Part shown: one piece after another, positions 58,034 to 64,000 of the stretch
Layout: every line of letters starts with the position of its first letter
Numbering within the stretch: the first letter of the stretch is position 1
Assembly: GCF_000745955.1 (NCBI RefSeq)
Contig: NZ_JQKH01000007.1
Span: forward strand, 1 to 64,000
Direction of reading: 5' to 3'
Source: Alysiella crassa DSM 2578
GTDB taxonomy: Bacteria > Pseudomonadota > Gammaproteobacteria > Burkholderiales > Neisseriaceae
DNA: 64,000 nucleotides
Translations under genes and position numbers: made by a program
Notes under the pieces: model-generated
Database searches by the model: none
What the model was told of the DNA's origin: nothing
Seen by the model: the letters and a program-made list of their open reading frames with translations, nothing else

Positions 58034-58843
58034 ATGATGAAATATTGTGTTTTGCCTTTGGTTTTGATATTGGCGGCGTGTGCGAAAACGCCACCGTCTG
58101 TGGTCGCTACGTCTGCGCCAACGCAAGCAATACAATCTGAAATTAAAATCGCGGAATTAGCCAATATTTACGAGCAGGATTCCATAGGTGCGGTGGTGTC
58201 TTTATTGCAAACACCGCCCGCTCAGGCTGCCAGCGAAGCGGTGGCGGAACAGGTGGCGGAATCGCCCAAAGAACTTAAAACCCCACAAGCCGTTCGTAAA
58301 CCCAAAGAGCGGGCGAAACCCAATCCACCCAAACCCCCTGTGCCAAAACCGAAAACCAAACCCAACCACACCAGCCCTAAAACCACCACCCCCGTTTCTG
58401 AAACAACGCAGCCTGCAAGCCTACCCGAAAAAGCGCAAGAAGTGCCAACTTTGGCGGAAATCGCGCCGATTGCTTCTAATAACGATGTGTATGTGTCGGC
58501 GCAAAAAGCGTATCAGCAACGCGAGTATCGCAAAGTGGTGAATTTATTACGCAGCGCGGATTCGGGCGACGATGGCAGCGTGTCAGCGCGTAAGCAGATG
58601 TATTTATTATTATTGGCTCATCAAAAATTGCAAAATTGCCAATCGGTCATCAGTATTGGGCAACGCTTGGCAGGGCATTTTTCAGGCAGCAATGAATCGG
58701 CAGAAGCGCAATTTATGGTCGGACAATGCCAATGGAGCATACAACAACGCGATATTGCCAAAGAAACTTGGCGCAGACTGATTGCCAGCCAACCACAATC
58801 CGCCGCCGCCAAACGAGCCAAAACTTCATTAGAGCAAAAATAA
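58034..58843 (+). CDS. Lipoprotein with Pro-rich linker and TPR-like domain
   Basis: The 269-residue protein has a lipobox LILAACAK (Cys16), a Pro/Lys/Thr-rich linker (about 80-140) and a C-terminal tetratricopeptide-like domain (YVSAQKAYQQREYRKVVNLL; QFMVGQCQWSIQQRDIAKET). The layout recalls CpoB/YbgF-type proteins, but no Tol-Pal genes are near. It abuts the next lipoprotein gene without spacer. Confidence 0.75.
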   Translation: MMKYCVLPLVLILAACAKTPPSVVATSAPTQAIQSEIKIAELANIYEQDSIGAVVSLLQTPPAQAASEAVAEQVAESPKELKTPQAVRKPKERAKPNPPKPPVPKPKTKPNHTSPKTTTPVSETTQPASLPEKAQEVPTLAEIAPIASNNDVYVSAQKAYQQREYRKVVNLLRSADSGDDGSVSARKQMYLLLLAHQKLQNCQSVISIGQRLAGHFSGSNESAEAQFMVGQCQWSIQQRDIAKETWRRLIASQPQSAAAKRAKTSLEQK

Positions 58844-59470
58844 ATGTTAAAAAAAATTTGTTTAATCAGTAGTGTATTAATTTGTTTGAACGCGTGTGAT
58901 AAATTCCACGCCAATGCAGACACTTATGCAGCAAGCAATGCCGTAGCTGCATCAGCAACTGTTATACCGAAGCCAAAACAAAATTTGTTGGAAGACCGTG
59001 AAGCCTTATCGTTGGCAAAAACGCGTTTGCAAGCCATGCCGCAATTTGGCGGCAAACCTGTGCAGGTGTTTGGCAATATTGATTTTTTTGATGGTGTGCG
59101 TCCGCGTATTGAATTATCGGTGCAAAGTCCTGATAAAGCCGATGATATTTGGATTTTACGTTATGAACACGAGCAATGGTCTTCACCCATTTTAGACGAA
59201 GATGAAGAGATTAACCGCAACAAAATCACCCCTCATCTCACGCCTTTGAGCGAGATTCATTTTGAAGACGTGGTTTACGCTGCGCAATTATGGCGCACCA
59301 AAGCCAAAGAAGTGAATGCCGTTTGGACAGAGCCATATCATGTGGCATTTATTTGGATGCCAAAATTAAAGCGACGTTTTTGGCATACAGCAGAAATTGA
59401 AACTGTGGGCGCACAGTATTATTTGAGCGTGAATACCGATGGCACGATTTGGGAATGGAAAAAGCTGTAA
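58844..59470 (+). CDS. Lipoprotein, unknown (208 aa)
   Basis: The protein has a lipobox LICLNAC (Cys18), then a soluble domain with LAKTRLQAMPQFGGKPVQVF, IELSVQSPDKADDIWILRYE and WHTAEIETVGAQYYLSVNTD. The start immediately follows the upstream stop, so the two lipoproteins are co-transcribed. Function unknown. Confidence 0.75.
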   Translation: MLKKICLISSVLICLNACDKFHANADTYAASNAVAASATVIPKPKQNLLEDREALSLAKTRLQAMPQFGGKPVQVFGNIDFFDGVRPRIELSVQSPDKADDIWILRYEHEQWSSPILDEDEEINRNKITPHLTPLSEIHFEDVVYAAQLWRTKAKEVNAVWTEPYHVAFIWMPKLKRRFWHTAEIETVGAQYYLSVNTDGTIWEWKKL

Positions 59471-59495
59471 ACCATTTTCAGGCAGCCTAAAAAGA

Positions 59496-59530
59496 AAAAA
59501 CACCAGTTAAATCAAATAACTGGTGTTTTT
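59496..59530. terminator. Bidirectional terminator between lipoprotein operon and suhB
   Basis: AAAAACACCAGTTA pairs with TAACTGGTGTTTTT between convergent genes. Confidence 0.9.
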
Positions 59531-59539
59531 AATTAAAAA

Positions 59540-60334
59540 CTAAATATGTTTACCGATGATTTTCAACATTTGCACCAACATTTTCGGATTAGCCGCCACC
59601 ACATTGCCGCTTTCCAGCCAATCTTGTTCGCCCTGAAAATCGGTAACAATGCCGCCAGCTTCTTGCACAATCAATGCGCCCGCCGCGATGTCCCAAGGCT
59701 TCAAATTAAATTCAAAAAAGCCATCAAATCGTCCGCACGCCAACGAACACAAATCCAATGAAGCTGCGCCTTCACGTCTAGCCCCTGCCGTTTTGGTGAT
59801 AAATTCTTGCAAAATCGCCAAATAAGTGGGCAACATAGATTGATCCACCACAGGAAAACCCGTGCCAATCAAGCAATGCGGCAATTCAAAACGATTGGAT
59901 ACGCGAATGCGGCGGTCATTTAACAACGCCCCTTGTCCGCGTGAAGCGGTGTACAAATCATTGCGTTCGGGCGCGTAAACCAGTGCTTCCTTCAATACCC
60001 CTTTTTCCAGTAAAGCCATGCTGATGGCGTATTGTGGGTGCCCGTGCAAATAATTGGTCGTACCGTCCAATGGGTCAATAATCCATTCAAAATCCGCTTT
60101 TTCATTGCCAAACACGCCACTCTCTTCGCACACAATGCGGTGGTGTGGGTAGGCTTCTTGCAGCGCATTGACTAAAATCGCTTCAGCCTGTCTGTCCACA
60201 TCGGAAACAAAATCGTTAAACGCTTTATTGTCAATGCGAATGGCGGGCAAATTTTTGGTGGCGCGAATCATCAAATCGCCAGCTTTGCGAGCGGCTTTGA
60301 ATGCGGTGTTCAGGGCGGGATTGAGTGTACTCAT
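59540..60334 (-). CDS. suhB: Inositol-1-monophosphatase family protein (SuhB)
   Basis: The 264-residue protein has metal-binding motifs CEESGVFG, IDPLDGTTNYLHG and KPWDIAAGALIVQEAGG. It hydrolyses inositol phosphates in vitro; in E. coli it is part of the rRNA antitermination complex. Length and motifs are intact. Confidence 0.93.
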   Translation of the reverse strand: MSTLNPALNTAFKAARKAGDLMIRATKNLPAIRIDNKAFNDFVSDVDRQAEAILVNALQEAYPHHRIVCEESGVFGNEKADFEWIIDPLDGTTNYLHGHPQYAISMALLEKGVLKEALVYAPERNDLYTASRGQGALLNDRRIRVSNRFELPHCLIGTGFPVVDQSMLPTYLAILQEFITKTAGARREGAASLDLCSLACGRFDGFFEFNLKPWDIAAGALIVQEAGGIVTDFQGEQDWLESGNVVAANPKMLVQMLKIIGKHI

Positions 60335-60457
60335 GGGGAAACTTTCATCAAAAATTTTTCAGGCTGCCTGAAAATAAGGGGCAGCCTGTTAGGAAACTTG
60401 TTAAAGAACATCAAAAAATGTAAACTGAATTATACGATTTTTCGCCTTTTAAATAAA

Positions 60458-60489
60458 CAGGCAGCCTGAAAAATCTTTCAGGCTGCCTT
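60458..60489. terminator. DUS-pair hairpin after exbD
   Basis: AGGCAGCCTGAAA and TTTCAGGCTGCCT in inverted order form a stem with a very short loop downstream of exbD. Confidence 0.75.
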
Positions 60490-60496
60490 AATAAAC

Positions 60497-60940
60497 TTAC
60501 TTTTTCGCTTCCATATTAAACGCCACTTTGGACAATTTCGCATCACGCGCCGCTTGCAGCACTTGCAATACAAAATCATACGGTGCGTCTTTATCTGCGC
60601 TAATCGCAATGATTTGGTCAGGATTTTCCGCCGCGATTTGCGTAAACCGCGCTTTCAAATCGTCCAACGCCACCACTTTATCCGATTCCGCGCCCAAAGC
60701 GTATTTACCGTCTTTGTTTACCGCAATGGTTAAAATGTCTTTTTTGCTTTTATCATCTTGTTTTTTATCCTGTTCTTTTTGCGATGAAACAGGCAAGTTG
60801 ATTTGCAAAGAATGCGTCAGCACAGGCATGGTAATCATAAACACGATTAACAACACCAACATCACGTCCACCAAAGGCGTTACGTTAATGTCTGACATTG
60901 GCGAATCTTCATCGCCATCGCCCATAGAACCAAATGCCAT
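60497..60940 (-). CDS. exbD: TonB-system proton channel subunit ExbD
   Basis: The 147-residue protein has one N-terminal span with the essential Asp: DINVTPLVDVMLVLLIVFMI. The periplasmic domain contains IAVNKDGKYALG and ALDDLKARF. With ExbB it uses the proton gradient to energise TonB. It follows exbB by 4 bp. Confidence 0.94.
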   Translation of the reverse strand: MAFGSMGDGDEDSPMSDINVTPLVDVMLVLLIVFMITMPVLTHSLQINLPVSSQKEQDKKQDDKSKKDILTIAVNKDGKYALGAESDKVVALDDLKARFTQIAAENPDQIIAISADKDAPYDFVLQVLQAARDAKLSKVAFNMEAKK

Positions 60941-60944
60941 AATA

Positions 60945-61604
60945 TCAATCCTTTACATTAATCAAATAAACATGCAAATCGTGGGCAAATTCATTCATGC
61001 GGCGCGACAACACTTTATTTTTACGCGCAAAATAGTTATACGCCAATACCGCAGGAATCGCCACAAACAAACCCACCGCAGTCGCCACCAATGCTTCACC
61101 GATGGGGCCTGCCACCGCCGCAATGCTCATTTGACCCGCTTTGCTAATGCCTTCCAGCGCGTGATAAATCCCCCACACCGTCCCCAGCAAACCAATAAAC
61201 GGCGCAGTAGAACCCACCGAAGCCAATACGCTCAAACCAGTGTCATAACGATTCAAAATGCGTGTCATGCCATAACGGATTTCGCGTTCCAAAAAATCGC
61301 TTTTGGGCAAACTGGCAGACAGCATTTTTTGCTGCATATCCGCAAATTGACGATTCGCCGTAATCGCGTGCAATGCCAATTCCGACACGGGCGCGTCAAT
61401 CACTTTCATGCTCATTTCCGCCGTGTTCAGATTTTCTGCTTTCCAAAACGCATGATAGGCTTCATGGTTACGCTTTTTCGCTTTGAACAACTGCATGCTA
61501 CGCCATACAATCAAGCACCAAGTAACAATGCTCATGCCCACCAAACTCAAAAACACGCCAATTAAGACGGGGGCACCACTCTCAAAAACTAACTTAAAAT
61601 TCAT
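60945..61604 (-). CDS. exbB: TonB-system proton channel subunit ExbB
   Basis: The 219-residue protein has three spans and the TolQ/ExbB core LASVGSTAPFIGLLGTVWGI and EALVATAVGLFVAIPAVLAY. It forms the pentameric channel with ExbD. It lies 55 bp downstream of tonB. Confidence 0.95.
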   Translation of the reverse strand: MNFKLVFESGAPVLIGVFLSLVGMSIVTWCLIVWRSMQLFKAKKRNHEAYHAFWKAENLNTAEMSMKVIDAPVSELALHAITANRQFADMQQKMLSASLPKSDFLEREIRYGMTRILNRYDTGLSVLASVGSTAPFIGLLGTVWGIYHALEGISKAGQMSIAAVAGPIGEALVATAVGLFVAIPAVLAYNYFARKNKVLSRRMNEFAHDLHVYLINVKD

Positions 61605-61659
61605 TTATTGACTTTCAAAAAATTAAACAATTGGTTTTTCAGGCAGCCTGAAAAACACA

Positions 61660-62931
61660 TCATAAACTAAACACCGTTTTCACCGTAAAACGGGTACGCA
61701 TGGGCGCACCATCTTCCGATTTCGGTTTATATTTACCCGCTTTAAATGCGCGTAATGCTGCATTATCCAAACGCGGATAACCACTTGATTTGGCAACTCG
61801 GGCGGATGACACACTGCCATTTGGTTCAACCATGATTTCAATCATCACCGTGCCTTCTTCGCCATTTTCTTCCGAAGCAGGCGGATATTCAGGTGCAGGA
61901 CGGGAAATCACGCCACCATCTACAATGCCACCACCGCCGCGTTTGAGCTTATTGCTGTCGCCACCATCGTCATCGCCTTTGGTTTTGCTCTTGCCCTTGT
62001 CATTGTCACCATCGCCCACGCCTTGACCGCGTTTGTTCGCCAAATTGCCTGTGCGACCTTCGCCGCCTTCCACACCGTCTCTGCCGCCATTGCGGCTACC
62101 TGAACGGTTGCTGCTGCCTTCATCGCTGCCATTGCCTGACACGCCACTACGGTTTTTGCCACCTTCTGCGCTATCGGCGGCGGCTTTGGCTGCTGCCAAT
62201 TTCGCAGCACGTTCTGCTGCTTCTTTAGCGGCAGCGGCGCGTTCTGCGGCAGCTTTTTCAGCACGTTCACGGGCTTCGGCGGCTTTGGCTTCGCGTTCTG
62301 CTTTTTCGGCGGCGGCTTTTTCGGCACGCTCACGCGCACGTTCTTCTGCTTCACGCCGTTCTTGCGCCAATTTTTCCATATCCACTTTAGGTGGTTCGGG
62401 TTTCGGCTCGGGTTTTTCTACCTGTTTGGGTTTTTCCACTTTGGGCGGCTCAACGGGTTTTTCAATTGGTTTCGGTTTGGGCTTCGGTTTCGGTTCAGGT
62501 TTTTCTTTGGGTTGAACCACGTCAGCAGGTTTATCATCACGCTCCACCGCGTTTACCTGTGCTTTGGGCTTCACCACAGGTTCGGGTTCGGGTTCGGGTT
62601 TGGGCTGTGGTTTGGGCTTGGGTTCAGATTTTGGCTGCGGTTTGGGCGGCTCGGACTTGGGTTTGGGTGGTTCGGGCTGAACTTTGGGCGGTACAGGCGC
62701 AATCGGTGGGGGTGGTGCAGGCGGCGCGGCGGCTTTGCCCTGCGCTCCTGCTGCTGCGCCATCACCGCCAGACGCCCCTTCTTCCAAAGCATTTAAATCA
62801 ATGAAAGTTAAGTTATCTATATTAATTGGTTCAGGCTCTTTGGACGTTTTCCACGCCCATGCAATCACACCCACATGCAGCGCGGTAACCACCGCCACCA
62901 CTATGGCTTTTTTGGGAGTATCGTTTTTCAT
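61660..62931 (-). CDS. tonB: Energy transducer TonB
   Basis: The 423-residue protein is longer than usual. One N-terminal span (VVAVVTALHVGVIAWAW, about 11-27), a very long Pro/Glu/Lys spacer (about 65-195), an Ala/Glu/Arg-rich helical stretch (about 195-255), a Gly/Asn/Asp-rich stretch (about 255-330) and a C-terminal TonB domain (GGVISRPAPEYPPASEENGE; YPRLDNAALRAFKAGKYKP). It powers receptors such as the one at 1426-3495. Hexanucleotide repeats encoding Pro-Glu occur near 62580. Confidence 0.93.
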   Translation of the reverse strand: MKNDTPKKAIVVAVVTALHVGVIAWAWKTSKEPEPINIDNLTFIDLNALEEGASGGDGAAAGAQGKAAAPPAPPPPIAPVPPKVQPEPPKPKSEPPKPQPKSEPKPKPQPKPEPEPEPVVKPKAQVNAVERDDKPADVVQPKEKPEPKPKPKPKPIEKPVEPPKVEKPKQVEKPEPKPEPPKVDMEKLAQERREAEERARERAEKAAAEKAEREAKAAEARERAEKAAAERAAAAKEAAERAAKLAAAKAAADSAEGGKNRSGVSGNGSDEGSSNRSGSRNGGRDGVEGGEGRTGNLANKRGQGVGDGDNDKGKSKTKGDDDGGDSNKLKRGGGGIVDGGVISRPAPEYPPASEENGEEGTVMIEIMVEPNGSVSSARVAKSSGYPRLDNAALRAFKAGKYKPKSEDGAPMRTRFTVKTVFSL

Positions 62932-63179
62932 AGCCCATCATATTAATGCAAACAATTTTTATTGGCAAATTTAAATAATTTTTAAATACATTTATTTACC
63001 CAAATTTACAAATCCCCCTTTTCAGGCTGCCTGAAAAGAGACAACAAACCTATTTTATTAAAATAAATTCAACTATTTGCCCCAATAAAATACCCAATTA
63101 ACCATCATTTAAAACACCGCAAGCAGCCTGAAATTTGCGCTACAATCGCCATTTTTCCACAAAATACCTTACCAAAATC

Positions 63180-63659
63180 ATGAATAAAACAGAACGCTAC
63201 ACCCAATTACTCCCCCAACTCCGCGCCCTACTCGCTGACGATGGCGATTTGCCCATCGCCGCACTCGCTAACACCAGCGCATTATTAAAAGAAACCTTTG
63301 GCTGGTTTTGGGTGGGATTTTATCTGGTTAATCAATCTGAAAAAGAATTGCAATTGTCTGCGTTTCAAGGCACGGTGGCTTGCACACGAATCGCCAAAGG
63401 GCGTGGCGTGTGCGGACAAAGTTGGGCGAAAAATCAAACCATCGTTGTCCCCAATGTCCACGAACACCCCGACCACATCGCCTGTTCCAGCTTATCGCAA
63501 TCGGAAATTGTCGTGCCACTGTATCGGCGTAATGGCAGCATTCACGGCGTTTTAGACGTAGATGACACTGAATTAAGCACATTTGACGACACAGACGCGC
63601 ATTATTTGCGTCAAGTGTGTGATTTATTAACCGAATTGGTGGATTTTCAGGCAGCCTGA
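63180..63659 (+). CDS. msrC: Free methionine-(R)-sulfoxide reductase (GAF domain)
   Basis: The 159-residue GAF protein has Cys68, Cys78 and Cys102 (VACTRIAKGRGVCGQSWA; HIACSSLSQSEIVVP). Their spacing, 10 and 24, equals that of the catalytic cysteines of E. coli MsrC. It reduces free Met-R-sulfoxide with thioredoxin. I start at 63180 (MNKTERYTQ) rather than at an upstream in-frame codon. It ends within a DUS. Confidence 0.92.
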   Translation: MNKTERYTQLLPQLRALLADDGDLPIAALANTSALLKETFGWFWVGFYLVNQSEKELQLSAFQGTVACTRIAKGRGVCGQSWAKNQTIVVPNVHEHPDHIACSSLSQSEIVVPLYRRNGSIHGVLDVDDTELSTFDDTDAHYLRQVCDLLTELVDFQAA

Positions 63660-63719
63660 AGATTCTTGTCGTGTACAAAAAACAATTTTTCCATAAAACA
63701 AATTTATCAAATAAAAAAT

Positions 63720-64000
63720 ATGAAAACCAAAGACTTACACTCATTAATCCAGCATCACATTCCCCAAATCCAATATTTAGAATTGGAAACCAGCGAAAGT
63801 GTGGAAGCAGAATGTGCGATTTGGCAACAAGATGATTGCACTTTAATTATTGATTTTGAAAACAAAAATCTGGATTCCACCCAAGTCATTGCTGCGCTGC
63901 AAAATGTGTCGCGCAAATTGGCATGGCTGGACACGCACCGTGCGGACGTGTTGCAAACCATCAGCACAGAAAGTAAATTAAACGATACATCAAATACTTA
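63720..64000 (+). CDS. Protein of unknown function, cut by window end
   Basis: The ORF starts MKTKDLHSLIQHHIPQIQYL and runs to the last base (93 codons). It contains ECAIWQQDDCTLIIDFENKN and VIAALQNVSRKLAWLDTHR. Family not recognised. Between msrC and this gene, TTGTCGTGTAC at about 63665-63675 is a fragment of the IS4/MITE terminal repeat, again next to a DUS. Confidence 0.6.
   Translation, partial: MKTKDLHSLIQHHIPQIQYLELETSESVEAECAIWQQDDCTLIIDFENKNLDSTQVIAALQNVSRKLAWLDTHRADVLQTISTESKLNDTSNT

Noticed and set aside
60528-61565. 345-codon plus-strand ORF antisense to exbD and exbB
   Set aside because: It has no ribosome-binding site, low-complexity His/Arg/Gln composition and lies fully opposite two conserved genes; a codon-bias shadow.
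1-64000. CRISPR array suspected from the many short repeats
   Set aside because: The repeats are DUS, irregularly spaced, in both orientations and often inside genes; no regular spacer pattern and no cas genes.

Overview
The window comes from the chromosome of a naturally transformable member of the Neisseriaceae. The strongest sign is the very frequent 12-mer AGGCTGCCTGAA / AGGCAGCCTGAA, usually inside the near-palindrome TTTCAGGCWGCCTGAAA. This is the DNA uptake sequence (DUS) dialect known from Simonsiella/Kingella-type Neisseriaceae, not the meningococcal ATGCCGTCTGAA. Gene content (fetB/fetA-like iron uptake, prmB, moeA, rdgB, azlCD, recO, zapE, feoAB, ABC-F, yhbY, suhB, tonB-exbB-exbD, msrC) agrees. 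The genus cannot be fixed from this sequence alone; a Simonsiella/Alysiella/Kingella relative is likely.

Layout. 1-11.66 kb is host: the 3' end of an IS4-family element, a siderophore-uptake pair (periplasmic lipoprotein and TonB-dependent receptor), prmB, moeA, a SprT-like metalloprotease, rdgB, azlCD, recO and zapE. 11773-51815 is one complete-looking Mu-like transposable prophage of about 40 kb, inserted in a small antitoxin-like gene and flanked by an ATTT(T) repeat. 51.8-64 kb is host again: the rest of the broken toxin-antitoxin pair, feoA-feoB and a Cys-rich partner, an ABC-F ATPase, tRNA-Arg(CCG), yhbY, two lipoproteins, suhB, exbD-exbB-tonB and msrC.

The prophage lies with its regulatory (Mu left) end at high coordinates. 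A divergent repressor (+) and a Ner-like HTH protein (-) flank a 22-bp dyad operator. MuA-type transposase, MuB-type ATPase, small early genes, Gam, HU, a defence-like cassette, GemA and Mor follow on the minus strand. Then come a lysis module (GH19-type endolysin, putative holin, overlapping spanins) and the head genes (terminase, DUF935 portal, MuF-like protein fused to a zincin-like domain, protease/scaffold, lambda-E-like capsid). The tail genes include a tail tube, a TP901-type tape measure and four large tail proteins but no sheath, so the virion is probably a siphovirus of B3/D3112 type. The distal end has a previously uncalled 39-codon Com-like zinc-finger gene and a D12-class adenine methyltransferase, in the position of com-mom in phage Mu.

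The most interesting accessory parts are: (i) a plus-strand cassette of four tiny genes at 30.2-31.2 kb, between the protease and MuF-side head genes, with two copies of a GTATATTA-TAATATAC palindrome on its promoters, at the site where related Pseudomonas phages carry anti-CRISPR operons; (ii) a terminator-bounded cassette at 41.26-43.3 kb encoding a membrane-anchored DUF4041-GIY-YIG nuclease (SNIPE-like) and an unknown partner; (iii) the Com/adenine-methylase module; (iv) an IS4-type element and a derived MITE that appear to insert into the DUS itself; and (v) an unusually DUS-rich prophage.
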